From Pyropia yezoensis (Eukaryota; Rhodophyta; Bangiophyceae; Bangiales; Bangiaceae), in the NCBI GenBank assembly GCA_009829735.1, contig CM020619.1:8794375-8858374 (forward strand): a stretch of 64,000 nucleotides of DNA, given 5' to 3'. How positions within the stretch are numbered: the stretch's first letter is position 1; each line of letters begins with the position of its first letter. Made by a program: the position numbers and the translations under genes. Positions 44,816-56,244 of this stretch are shown here, piece after piece. The notes beneath the pieces are model-generated. The model was given only the letters and a program-made list of their open reading frames with translations, made no database searches and had not been told where the DNA came from.

Positions 44816-45440
44816 TGTCGGCGTTGCTTGCCAGGATGGCCAAAACTTGGTGGTGTGGGTGTGGGTGTTCTTTCCTACTTTCGAACTAAATTTAGTCTAC
44901 TCTGCTTTCTTCAAATTCTTCCAAACAGCCACGAGGCATCGTGGCCGGGCAGGGACACACGCTCGTCGAGCGTGTTCCGTTGCGCGTTTTTTGAACACAA
45001 TCCAGCCGACAGAGAACTCGGCGTTCTCTTGACAGGATGGCCAAAAACTTGGTGGTGAGCCCTCTTTCATGCTTTCGAACGAAACGTTGGTCTGCCCTGC
45101 TCTGTTCCCATTCTTCCAACAGCCACCGGGCATCGTGGGGCCCCACCCTCGGGTAGGTAGGTAGTAGGGACGCTCGAGCGTGGTCTGTTTTCGACACACG
45201 GTGAACTCAGAGGGCCCGCTCGACGCCGTAGCCATGGCCAAAACAGGGGGGTGTGTGCTTTTTTTCACGCGCTTTTTGTCGCATCTTGCCGGTTTGGTCT
45301 GCCCCCAGTCGAAGGGCAACCATGGCCAAACCTTGGGGGTGTGTGTGCTCTCTTTTCACAGGTGCTTTCACCGTCGGTGGCGAACAATGGCAGCCGCTCG
45401 TGGCTGCAACCATATATGGCCAAAAAGCCGCCGATAACAG
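44816..45440 (+). repeat. degenerate tandem repeat with ATGGCCAAA core, about 200-bp period
   Basis: The core ATGGCCAAAACTTGGTGGTG recurs in diverged form at 44836, 45037, 45234, 45322 and 45416. The first three are 201 and 197 bp apart, the later ones 88 and 94 bp. Around the cores, matching phrases also recur: CTTTCGAAC just after, then a TTCTTCCAA...CAGCCAC...GGCATCGTGG block, a CTCGAGCGTG-like block and GAACTC just before the next core. It is lower in GC than its flanks and has no sustained frame. It looks like a small satellite or promoter-type array. Confidence 0.7.
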
Positions 45441-47464
45441 AGGCTGTGTGTTGCGCTCCGCGCCTTGTTAATGGGTGGGGGCTGCTGATGAAAATGAGTG
45501 AGACTGCCGGCGGTGGGGGGGGGCGTGGTCGAGGGGGTGTTGCCGGCGGGCGGGCGGGCGGGCGGGCGGGCGGGCGGGCGGGCGGGCGGGCGGGCGGGCG
45601 GGCGTGGTGGGGAGGGGGCTGCTTGACGCCAACGTTTGGCGGGCAGCCGCGGCGGGTGGGGACGGGTGCAAAGGGCGAGGCGTGGCACACGGGCCTCTCC
45701 CGCCGGGGACGGGGCGGGGCGGGGGCGCGGCCGCGGCCGCGGCAACGGACCAGCCAACGGCGGCGGCAGCAGCAGCGTGTCGACAGACGGGTGCCGACCT
45801 TTGTTTGGGGGGGGGGGGGGGGGGGGGGGGGGGGTGTGCCCCCTCGGGCGCTGGTCGACTGGGGGGGAGATGGGGGGGAGGGGGGGGGGTGTCTTGGAAG
45901 ATGACGGGTGATCTGGGGATGGAGAGGTGGGGAGTAGGGGGGAATGGTGGGGGATCCTTCTGTTGGGAGGGGGGGGGGGGGGCAGCGATCCGCGGGGATG
46001 GCTGTGAGCGTTTTCTTTCTTGATTCTTCCTTTTTCTTTTCTCCTCCTTTTTTTGGGGGGGGGGGGGGGGTGGCGGCAGGGTGGTTTGCGCCCTCGCTCT
46101 CTGCCAGCGTCGCCTCGTTGCACCTCCTCCTCGCGGTGCGCTCCCGCCGCGGCCGACGCCAGAGCCGTGGAGGGGTGGGGGGGCGGAGGTAAAGCCACGC
46201 GGCCCCCCGTAGATCCCGCCACGTTGGTGCCGCCAATTCCTCCCCCCCCCCACACCCGCGTCTCCCTCCCTGGGTTTGCCACAGCACAAAGTGAATGTAC
46301 TGTATTAAATTCACGCATTGTATGGTTAATATTTATAAACATTAACCAATACGTGGAAGAGACAGACAGCCCTTTCATGAAATCTATCATATATGTACTG
46401 TCATGTATTCTGTATCATCTCAGCCTTCCCTTTCGCAAGTCTACAAGTGCGGGCAGTGTCCGTTGGAATGGCAGCCGGAACGTCGTAGGGGGGGGGTGGC
46501 TGTCTGGTGTCCACCGTACGGCTGTCGGGTGGGGGGAGACGTGTCGGCATCCACCACCGCGTGGCAACCCCGTCGCTTCGGGTTCTCTCGCGCTACCCAC
46601 CCACCCCTCCCCGTCCTCACCACTCCGTATCCCCGCTGGACTCAGCTCCCCGCCTTTCCTCCACCTTCACGGCCCGCCTCTTCCGGGCGCTTACGGGCAC
46701 GAGCGCTGGGAGTGGCGGCGGCAACGGAGGCACCTATCCACCCCGTGCCCTGGACGTCGGTCCACTTCCAACTGCATGCCGCTTGCCCTTCATCCGGTGC
46801 CACTGCCAGAGGTGGCGCCTCCTGCCGCTCGGGGCCAGCTGCCGTGCGGTCAGCTCCCTCATTCATCGGCGCCGCCCTCTTCGTATGCACAGAGCTGGTC
46901 GGGGAGAGCCGGGGGAGGCCCCCGCCGGTAGGAGCACAGAGGAACCCGGGCCGGCCGCCGAGCCCAGCCCGATGGAATGGCAGGTCCTCTCCTCGGGGGG
47001 GAAGGGTGCTGGTACGCATCACGACGGCGGCCGTGGCCAGTGGCCGCGCTCAAGGCACACACACTTTGATGTGACAGCGACAGTTGGCACACGAAGCCCC
47101 GCACAAGACGTCAATCGCACGGGAGTTCGCCCACAAAGTGAATACAACTAATTTGAATTAAAGTTCAAATGTGGTAACTTGTCTACACATTAACCAAAGC
47201 CGGGAAAAGAATATTCCTTTCTTGCCAGACCCCACCCCCAATCATGCCCGCCCGCACCTGGCCTGGTTTTTCTTCCTCTTCTTGTCAGCGTCGGTCCAAC
47301 CCTCGGGGCGGGGAGGCACGGGGGGTGGGGGAGAGTACGTACGTCGTCCACGAAACCTGCTGCGGTGAGTGTGCGTTTGTTTTCCTCTTCGACACTGCCT
47401 GTCTGCCCATCCCATCCACATGGTGCGCACAGGGACCCCCACGACGCCGGCCGCGAGGCAGGAA
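45441..47464. other. intergenic, low-complexity then mixed DNA
   Basis: It holds G runs at 45809-45833 and 46056-46070 and an AT-rich island at 46285-46430. A related AT-rich island lies at 47130-47215: both contain CACAAAGTGAAT and ACATTAACCAA about 60 bases apart, so they are a diverged direct-repeat pair around ~800 bp. The DNA between them has a plus frame (46403-47074) with mixed composition but no family. Confidence 0.4.
45545..45604. repeat. (GCGG)n microsatellite
   Basis: About 15 uninterrupted GCGG/GGCG units. Confidence 0.95.
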
Positions 47465-47467
47465 AAG

Positions 47468-50400
47468 CACAAAATAGCTCTCACACGATATCTAGTGAAT
47501 ACTGTGTGTGAAACCTGATGGGGGGGAGCGGGCGGGGGGCTCGCTTCGCTCGCCCGCGGGGGGGGTGGGGGGGGGGTTCGCCCGCTCGCGCCCGCCCGCG
47601 CCCGCCCGCGCCCGCCCGCGCCTGCGCGGGCTGGCTTGGCAGCGATTTCTGGATTGATGATTTTGGACGCTTTGACGGCCCTCAGAGAACAAAGCACTCG
47701 CATCTTGATGGCATCATTGTGGAAGATTGCGAGAGTAGAAGCGGCGGAACGCTCCCATTCGTCAGTCCGTCACTGGCCTCCCGTCCTCTTCACGCGACAG
47801 GACGCCATATCAACCATCGTGCCTTGCCTAGCTAGAACTGCCGAGTACGACCCTCGATGCCTGTCATGCTCCATGTCTTATGGGCGGACCTGGCCGCTCC
47901 CTGCTCCCTCTGCTTTCTCAAAGCTCGATGAGATGCCGCTGCCGCCCCCCCCCCCCCCCCCCCCGTGGGAAGCTTCACACCGACGAGGCTTCAAGCTTCA
48001 GCCCTCGGCGCTCCGGGTGTCCGCATACTCAGTTCCGTAGAACTTGTGGCGGAAGGGTGGATGATGGAGCAAGGGGGGTGTGGGCGAAGGTGGGAGAACA
48101 GCGGGCCGCCAAGCCTACTAACGCTTTTCGGCTGCCGTAGATGAAACAACCCATGATGAAATACCCATTTTTGCATCAACAATTTCACAGAGCTGGGTGT
48201 ACAGTTATACTTCCTGTTCGCGAGCATCAACTCTTAGTCAGTAAATGCACTTTCACCTGCCGTTGGTCCAATCAGCACCCTGAGAAGCTTGCGTACACTA
48301 ATTGCAATAAACAATCTATGGGGATACGTTTCCGCGTTTCATAATTGTCGTACTTGATAGTTGAAGCAGGTAAATAACTTCTCTATCACAGACCTGGTCA
48401 TCTTCACACACTCACGTCAACGGACGGCGGAAAGCTATGGGGGCATGGTGCATGGAGACCCACTTTCCTTTGTACGAGTACATGCTTGGCAACTCAGTGT
48501 TCTCATGAGAAACACTTGCTGTTGAGGTGTTGCTATTGGGGTCAGACGGCACACTGGCGAGAGTGTTGGACTGTACAACAGGTTTGTGTTCTTGTTGGCC
48601 TGGTGCTGCGGTAACCTGCAGATGCCAGCTGGTATCTCATGGAAAGGCAATGCTGTTGAATGATGGGGTATTGCCGGGAACAGTGTGATATGCTTTGTTG
48701 TGGGTGGAGGCACAGCGTGGTGTGGCATGGGACCAACAGCACGCGTCGGCTTGTGTGAAGAGGGAAAGCATACAAGACGTGCGTGCTGTTGTAATTACTA
48801 AGACGTCACAGCAAGGGCGAAGAATGTGAAAGACGCTGATAGGAATGTCTATAGGTACAAACAAACCTATGTGATTGTGAAGCGCGATCCACCCGGGAGT
48901 GTTGACATCGGCCCTCTGTTCCCCTGAGCTACCAGCTCCACGGGACTCATATTCAGACACCCAGAGGCGCAGCAGCAGGGGGCAGTGAAAAGGGATGAGT
49001 GAGCGCCACAGCGGGCGGCGGGAGCGACGGTGGTCGCCAGCGCAGAAGTGGGCGGGGGGGGGGGACATTGCAAGGGAGGTGGGACGCAGCGGCGGAAAGC
49101 CGTTGACAGAAAATGGGGCGGGCGCCGCTGTGGGAAAAGAGCGCCGCAGCGGGGACGGGCAAACTCGGGGCGGGTGGGCAGCGGCTGGCGGGAGCCGCTG
49201 TGGCCGACGGGGGCGGCAGTAGGCGGCAGGCGCTGCAGCCGGCGACGGGGGCCGCAGCGGGAAATGGGAGTCACCACAGGTGGCGGGCGCTGTTTCTGGA
49301 GGCGGGCCCCCCGGCGGGCCTCCGAGCATGCGGCGGACCCCAGCGCCACATCGGGCGGCGAATGCCGCTCCAGCCGACGGGCGCAGACGCGGGACAGGCG
49401 CCGTGGCTAGGGGCAGCCGCTGCGGCCAGAGGCCAGTGGTGGTGCTGGCACCGGCAGCAGGCATTGCCGCGGCCAGCGGGCGCTCAAGCAGGTGGGCGCT
49501 GCTGCTGGCAGTGGGCGCCGCCCTAGGCGGCGGGCGCCGCACCAGGCGGCCAGGCGGAGGGTGCCGCAGCAAGCAGCCAGGTGGCGGGAGACGCAGCACG
49601 CGGCCGACGCCAGCAAGTGGCAGGCGCCGCAGCTGGCGGCGGGCGCCGCAGCAGGCGGCCAGGCGGCGGCCGCCGAAGCTGACTGCGGGCGCCGCAGCAG
49701 GCGACGGGCGCCGGAGCAGGCGGCAGGTGCCGCAGAACGCGGCCAGGTGGAAGGTGCCGCAGCACGCGGCCGGGCGGAGGGCGCCGCAGCACGCGGCCGG
49801 GACCAGCAGGCGGCGGGCTCCGCAGCAGGCCGCGGGCGCCGCAGCAGGCGGCCAGGCGGCGGGCGCCGCCGCACGCAGCCAGGCGGCGGTCGCCGCAGCT
49901 AGATGCGGGCGCCGCTGCAGGCGACAGGCACTGCAGCAGGCGGCGGGCGCCGCAGCACGCTGCCAGGCGGCGGCCGCCGCAGCACGCGGCCAGGTGGTGG
50001 GCGCCGCAGCAGGCGGCCGGCACCAGCCTGCGGCCGGCGCCAGCAGGCGGCGGGCACCGCAGCAGGCGGCCAGGCGGCGGGCAACGCAGCTGGCTTCGGG
50101 CGCCGCAGCTGGCTGCGGGCGCCGCAGCAGGCGGCCGGCGCCAGCAGGCGGCGGGCGCCGCAGAAGGCCGCGGGCGCTGCAGCAGGCCGCGGGCGCCGCA
50201 GCAGGCCGTGGGCGCCGCAGCAGGGGTACAGGCGCCGGGAGCCGCAGCTGGATGCGGGCGCCGCATCAGGCGGCTAGGAGGCGGGCGCCGCAGCACGCGG
50301 CGGGCGCCGCAGCACGCGGCCAGGCGGCGGGCGCCGCAGCACGCGGCGGGTGCTGCGGCGGTGGTGACGACGACCACGTGGCTCCACGTGTTACAGACGA

Positions 50401-50613
50401 TCGTGAGGTGAGATTGACATCCCTCAGACATGCTCGGACGATTGGCATGTCCAACGTCTGTCGCCCTCCATCGATAGTGTCTGTAGTGTCTGAACTGGTG
50501 ACTGGATGGGTGGCGCATGCGGCGGGATGGGGCGGCTCTTGCAACGATGTGATTGGACGAAATAGCTTTCACATCCAGTATTCACACGATATCATGTGAG
50601 AGCTGTTTTGCCC
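47468..50613. mobile_element. 3.1 kb element with imperfect ~45-bp terminal inverted repeats
   Basis: The left end (about 47470-47515), read inward, has AGCTCTCACACGATATC, then GTGAATACTG and TGTGAAA. The right end (about 50568-50613), read inward on the minus strand, has AGCTCTCACATGATATC, then the same GTGAATACTG and TGTGAAA blocks with the same spacing. The interior contains a near-balanced region (48130-48900) and a large GC-rich minisatellite (48995-50370). No transposase was recognised, so it would be non-autonomous. I could not define a target duplication. Confidence 0.55.
48995..50370. repeat. GC-rich minisatellite (GGCGGGCGCCGCAGCA-type units)
   Basis: Imperfect units of roughly 27-33 bases combining GGCGGGCGCCGCAGCA and GGCGGCCAGGCG recur about 45 times. 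They grow more regular after about 49500. Both strands stay open for over 1 kb only because the unit lacks stops, giving Ala/Arg/Gln-rich or Cys/Ala/Arg-rich repeats. Confidence 0.85.
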
Positions 50614-53600
50614 GATTCCTTCACGCCGGCCGCGCGCACGTGCGCGGGCGCGCGCCCGCGCAGACGCAGACGGGGCGTGCCCCCAGACCAGATGGCGGCC
50701 GCGTGTGTCGTGGAGGCGGGCGTTGGGGGGGGGGGGGGGGGGGGGGGGGGCGCGGTGCGCGTCGCGCATCGTCCCGACGCCTGTGGGGCGCTGCAGCTGT
50801 ACCCCCCCCCCCCCCTTGAACAGCACGAGCGGTGCCAGGGACGGCGGGAAGAGCCCCCCCTCCCCCGCACTGCGCTGGCCCGCCACGTCCCTGCGAGGGA
50901 TGCTCGTTGTCGTGGCGGATGGTCGTCAGTGGAGGCGTATGACATCTATATGGACCAGCTCTGCTGGCGGTGCGTCCCGCTTTTTCTTTTCTTTTCTGTT
51001 TTTGTGGCGCACCACACTCTCCAGGGTGTCTCTCCCCTCCTCGGCCTCTGCCTCCCCCTCCCCCCCCCCCCACCCCCCCACCCCCGCCCAAGGCCAAAGT
51101 GCGGCTACCTCAAAGGCCAAGGTACCTCCTTGGGTTCAAAGGCGGCCCGGCCACGACGCCGGCACGCCGGCACGCCCCCGCACGCTCTGCCGCGCGGTGC
51201 CCCGCCCCCGTTGCCACTGCCAGCTCTGGCGACAGCCCAGCGGCCGCTGCCGCACGGTGTTTTACCGTCTGGCATTTGCCTAGAGAAAGAAAGCGGGTTG
51301 GGAGGGGAGGGGGGGGGGGTGGTGCGGTGGCAACGGTGTCGGTACTTGCAATGTAGGTACGTGGGGGAGGGGCGGCAACAAAAGAGAAAAAACAACCACC
51401 GTGGGCGCCGCGGCGCACCCGTCCCGCCTGCGCACGTATGTACTGTACATACACCCGCCGCCACGGAACCCAACGGTGGGCGACCGCGGCGGGCGGTGGC
51501 GGCAGCGGCGGTGTCCGGCGCCGGGCGGCCGCCCCGGCGGCCCCCCCGGCGGCGACGGAGGAGCGACACGCTGCCTCCCTCCCCCACCCTTCCTGCACCG
51601 CGGGGCGAGGTGGGGGGTAGGGGGGGGGGGCGGGGGGGGGGGGGCATGCCGCCGCTGCAGAGGCGTTGCAGGGAAGGGGGCAAGGAGGGCGCCCGCCCCT
51701 GGGGGCCCTGCGGTGCTACCCGACCGCGTGGCAAAGACGCATACTGGAAAGGGGGTGGGGGGGAGGGGGGGGGAGCCGCCCGCGGGCTACGACGCCACCC
51801 TGGGGGCAGGCAAAGGGGGGGTGGCACGACGGCCCGCGCGCGCGTCCGCCGCGTCCCGACGACTGTTGGGCAGAGCCGTTGCACCTCCCCCCCCGCCCTG
51901 CTCCCGCCTAGCCCCACCCTACTCCCATTGCCGGTTGCACCACCAACCCCAACGTCGGTGCCCCCCTCGTCTAGCTGCCGGTTCACCACCGCTCACGCCC
52001 CCGTTCCGCCCCCCAGGACAGCCAGCGGCCGCGCGAGCGCCGCCACTGCCGGGCGTCCCTGTCCCTGCCCGCAGCCGCCGCTGCCGCCGCCGCCGCCACC
52101 GCCGTCCCCGCCGCCGCCGCGGACCTGCTCGTCGCGGTCGTGGTCGTAGGCCGTCCCCCCCTGCCGTCGCCGCCGCTGCCGCCGCGTCGTCTACCGTCTG
52201 TGCGGGCAGTGCTGGACGCCCCGCCGGGCACAGCGCAGCGGGTGACTGCTGCGAGGCGTGCGGCCCCCACTGCCACCGCGACGGTCCGCAGTGGCGGGGC
52301 GTGGAGGGGCGGGCGTCGTCACGGCGGCAGCGGTGGCGGCGGTGGCTTGGCGGCGGCGGCGGCGGCGGCGGTAGTGGTGGCAGCGGCACCAGACAAGTGG
52401 GGGGGGGGCGGGGGGGGGGGGGGGTTGGATTGCCATTGCCACGGCCGTCTGGTCAGTGGATGTGCACAGCCCCACCCACCACCCGCCCACTCCCCGTCCC
52501 CTCCCCCTCCCCCCCAAGCCACAAGGCCAGCGTCGCCAACGCGCGAGCGGCAGCAGAAACAACAACAAAAAACGACCCACGGGGGAGGTGACGAGGTTCG
52601 TTTGGTGGAGCGTAGGGCGGGCAGCGGCCATCCCCTCTTCCCTCCCCCCCCACCCACCGAGGGGGGCAACAAGGGGGGGGGGACGACGGCGGCCGTCACT
52701 TTGACGCCGCCCGCCCGGGCGCCATCCCGCGACCCCGCCCCGTCGGCCGGCCGCCCTCTTTCCCGCGTGCGCCGTGGGCGCCCACGGTCCCGCGCCGACG
52801 GGGGGCGTTTTGCGGCCGCCGGCGTGGGCGGGGGGGGGCGACCCAAAAGAAAAAAACGGGGGCACGCGCCAACGCCCCTCCCCGGCAAGGGCGGCCAACG
52901 CCGCACCGCGGGGGGGGGGGGAACTGGCAAAGCAGGCAGGTGCCTCTGGGAGGGAGCGGCGGGGGGATCCCTACGCCCCCCTCCGCGTTCATCCCCAGCG
53001 GGGGCCGTCCCCGCCCACCGTCGCACCAGGCAGCGACGGTGCCGCTGCGGTCGCTTGCCGAGGCGTCCCCCCCCCCCCCCCCTGTCCCCCCTTCCCCCGC
53101 ACAGCCCCCACCCCCATCGCACCACCACCACCACCACCACCACCACCACCACCACCACCGCCACCACCACCACCACCACCACCACCACCACCACCACCAC
53201 CACCACCTAGCACCAACACCACCACCACCACCGCCGCCGCCGCCACCACCACCACCACCAGCGTCTGTGCCTGCCGCCCACAGCCGCCGCCAGCTGGTGC
53301 CGCGTGGCCACCGCGCGCGCGCGCGCGCGCGCTCGGCCCACCCCCGGCGGCGGCCTGCACGGCCCCCGCCGTGCTGCCGCCCCGCGACCGCGCGGCAGCC
53401 GCCGCCGGGGGCGGCCACGCCCAAATTGAGTCCCTCCCCCCCCCCCTCCACTGCGACCGCCACCTGCTCGTGGGGTACCGTACAGTACAGTACACCCCGG
53501 CGGGACGGCCGCGGCCAAGGCCGGCAGCGCGCACGTGCCGCCGCGACATGAATTATTGGGCGGGGAGGGGGGGGCGGAGGGGCGGCCCGCCTTCCGCCGC

Positions 53601-54011
53601 GTGCGCTCCCCCCCCCCCCCCCCCCCCCCCACCCCTCCCCCCCCCCCCACCCCCCCAGCCACCTTCCCCCCTCACGCACCAGCGGCAGGACCGGCCGGTG
53701 GCCTCGCCCGCATGGCCGGCGGTCTTGTCCTTGTCTGCTGCGCCGCGTGGTGCCCGTCGCGGCTGCACGCTGACCACCACCGGCTGCCGTGGCTGCCGTG
53801 TCGCATCGTCCCCGTAGGCGGCGGCGCCTGCAGAGACGGCCGCGCGGTCACCGTGGCCACCAGCACCCCCGCCTGTAGTGCACCCCATTCCCCATCCTTC
53901 TCTCCGCTTCCCCCTCCCCCCCCTCCCCCCGCCGGCCGGCCCCCCCGTTCCCCCCGCCCCCCCCCCCCCCCCCAATCACCCCTTCTTCCCATCCCCTGCG
54001 TGGCCGCCCCC
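50614..54011. other. low-complexity GC-rich region, no gene supported
   Basis: G runs (50727-50749, 51628-51650), C runs (50804-50814, 53067-53081, 53610-53650) and simple repeats dominate. T-rich and A-rich spots (50985-51000, 51380-51400, 52555-52575, 52848-52857) resemble intron or UTR pieces but do not border a coding signal I trust. The last ~200 bases are the 5' flank of the coiled-coil gene. Confidence 0.4.
53119..53207. repeat. (CCA)n trinucleotide repeat
   Basis: About 29 CCA/CAC units with one CCG interruption near 53158. A diverged continuation runs to about 53262. Confidence 0.95.
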
Positions 54012-55649
54012 ATGTCGGTGTCGTCAACCCCTCGGGGCACCCGCTCCCGCCACCCCCCCCGGCCGCCGTCGTCCTTCTCCTCTGGCTCCGTCTCCATTCC
54101 CTACGCCGACGCCGTCACCCCCACCGGCGCTGCCGCCACGCCCACTGGCGGAGGCGCCGGCGGCGGCTTTTCCACCCCCACCTCCACCGCCGCCGACGCC
54201 AATGGCGCTGCCGCCGCCGCCGCCGCCGCGGCCGACGACGTGGACGGCCCGACGGGCGCGGCGGTGCGGGCGGCGGCGGCGCTGCGGGCGGTGCTACGGC
54301 TTGCCGGGGACCCCCCCCCCGCGGCGCCGCCGCTGCTGGGCGACCTGGCCGTCCTGGGCGGCGCCGTCCGCCGCACCGCCGCCCTCCGCGGGGTGGTGGC
54401 GGCGGCGGTGGCCGCCGGCGACCGCGCCGCCGCGCTGGGGGTGGCCATTGCCGACGCCCGGGCGGCGGCGGAGGGGCGGCTCGCCGACGTGGAGGGCCGC
54501 CTCGTGGAGGCAAAGGTCGCCCACGCGAGCGTCGAGGGCGTCCTCGTTGGCCTCCGGGGGGAACTGGCGCGCGCAACGCGCGTGCGGGATGTACGTGGAT
54601 GAGGGACGGAGGAGCGGAAGGGGCGGGGGGGGGGGGGTGGGGGGGGGAAGGAACGGAGGAGGCGCTTGGTGAGTGTGGACGGCAAGCCGATGGGGGTGGG
54701 GGGGGGTGGACGGCCTGGAGGGGGGGGGGGGGGGGGGGGGGTAGGCGTCGCTGCCTCCACCCAACAGTCGCTACCGTGGGGTCGGGGGGGTGACGGCGGG
54801 GAGGCGGGGAAGCGGCGCCCGCTGTGGACCGCGTGGACGACGAGGCGGCCCGGCAGTGGGCCGCTGCCGACAGGGAGACGCGGCGCTGTGGGGTGCCGCC
54901 GCAGCCACTGCCCGCGTCCACCACTGACGCGCCCCGCGCGGCCCCACGGAACTGCTGCTGCCGCCGGGGGCAGCTGCGCCACGCTGTCCGCCTCTGGTCG
55001 TCTTTGTTTGCGCCCCTGGCTCCCTCGTGCTCTTTCTCTCGCCGCCCTCTGCCCCCCCCCCCCCCCCCCCCCTCACTCATCCCCCCTCACTCACGTGATG
55101 CAGGAGCTGCGAGCGGCGGCCGCACCTCCCCCGCCCCCGCCAATGACGGTGCGGTCCTTCCTCGGCACCGCACGGCGGGCGCCGGCTGCTGCGCCGGCGG
55201 CGCGTGGGGTGGCGGCGTCGGCGGCCCCGGCCGCCGTCTCCCCGTCCCCGCGAGCGCCGTCGCGTTCGGTGGCCGCCGCCACCCCGCCGCCGCCCCCCGC
55301 AACGGCCGACGTGGCCGCCACGCCCACCCCGTCTGACGTCTTTGGCTGTGACGGCGACGGCGACGGCGGCGGCGGCCGCGGCAAGGCCCCCCCGCCCTAC
55401 GCCACCGCCGCCGCCGCCGCGGCCGCGTTTTCGCCGCGCGACGTGGCCCACCCGGCGCGCAGCGGCGACGGGGGGCACGGCAGCGGCGACGGTGGTGGCC
55501 GTGATGGCGGCGGTGGCTGCGGCGGCGGTGGCGGCGGCGGCGGCGGTGGCTACGCGTACGACACGATTGACCTGGGCCTGGGGGGGAGCGAGGCGTGGGA
55601 CGCCGACGCCGACCTCGAGTCGTCGATGGAGCGGGTGTCATTTTCATGA
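54012..55649 (+). CDS. unidentified coiled-coil protein, two exons
   Basis: Exon 1 is 54012-54590 and exon 2 is 55104-55649. The donor is GTACGT right after GAT, the acceptor is TGATGCAG, and both are phase 0, giving 374 aa. The 513-bp intron is G-run-rich with a C/T tract before the acceptor. The N-terminus is Ser/Thr/Pro-rich (MSVSSTPRGTRSRHPPRPP). Residues about 80-195 are Ala/Leu/Val/Arg-rich with heptad spacing (AEGRLADVEGRLVEAKVAHA, VEGVLVGLRGELARATRVRD), predicting a coiled coil that runs across the splice into ELRAAAA. The C-terminal half is disordered Ala/Pro/Gly with a short conserved-looking end (AYDTIDLGLGGSEAWDADAD). I do not recognise a family. A cytoskeletal, centrosomal or scaffold role would be a guess. 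Confidence 0.6.
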
Positions 55650-56242
55650 CTGCTCCCGGCAGGGCGGGCGGGTGGCGCACGCGGTGGGGGGGGGCGTCCA
55701 TCTTTTGGCGGGCGCTGCACACGCCCAGTTAAGAGTACCTGTTTGCGGACGTCTGACTTGCTACCCCATGAAGCAGCGTGAAGCACAGCAGCTCAGGACA
55801 CAAAAAAACGCGCATAAAACCGGATAACTCATAGCGCTTTTTATGGTATAGAGGTCCTCTGTTTCTCTTGCGCCAGTCTGTCTCCAGGTACCCGTTGGTG
55901 CCTGTCTGGCGCGTCTCTCTGCGCTTTTTCTCGGTGTTGTGAAGAGTTTTCACCCAATGAGATACATCCGTTCTGACCCAGATGTCCGCCCTTAACTGGG
56001 CGTGTGCAGCAGCGCCCGCCAAACGATGTCCAGTCATTCCCCGATGATGACCCACCCCTATGGCGAGCATTACAGCTGCCGGCACCGCGACGCCAGGTGC
56101 GCGCTCGCCAATCAATCGCTCCAGAAAAGCCGCCCGCGCCTCTCTCGCTGCTCTGATTGACTGTGGAAGACTGTCGGCCAACTCGTGATAGGCCCACCTG
56201 GGCTTATACGGGGGTGGTACAAGGTCGGAGATTGACTCTACG
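55650..56242 (-). other. minus-strand reading frame remnant on the left of the pogo pair
   Basis: Minus-strand sequence from 56242 to about 56030 reads VESISDLVPPPYKPRWAYHE, then LADSLPQSIRAAREARAAFL and ERLIGERAPGVAVPAA, without stops and with mixed composition. It stays open to 55729 through the inverted-repeat unit. At 56243 it is cut by the TA-flanked pogo element, and the same phase resumes at 59428 on the other side. Function unknown; possibly part of an older mobile element. Confidence 0.45.
55702..56026. repeat. ~325-bp unit with 30-bp inverted ends (MITE-like)
   Basis: The left arm (about 55704-55733, TTTGGCGGGCGCTGCACACG then CCCAGTTAAG) matches the reverse complement of the right arm (about 55991-56023), apart from a three-base GCA insertion in the right arm. 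Both arms are bordered by CATC-like bases. The interior is AT-richer and non-conserved. Confidence 0.65.
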
Positions 56243-56244
56243 TA

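Noticed and set aside
46403-47074. Possible 223-codon gene between two AT-rich islands
   Set aside because: No motif, no codon bias above background, and an overlapping plus frame (46507-47151) of similar quality.
48995-50370. Regular spaced repeats resembling a CRISPR array or repeat protein
   Set aside because: Units are imperfect, contiguous and without unique spacers, so it is a minisatellite in eukaryotic DNA. The open frames come from the unit lacking stops.
52989-53662. Poly-Val/Gly or poly-His proteins near 53.1 kb
   Set aside because: They are translations of the (CCA)n tract in different frames.
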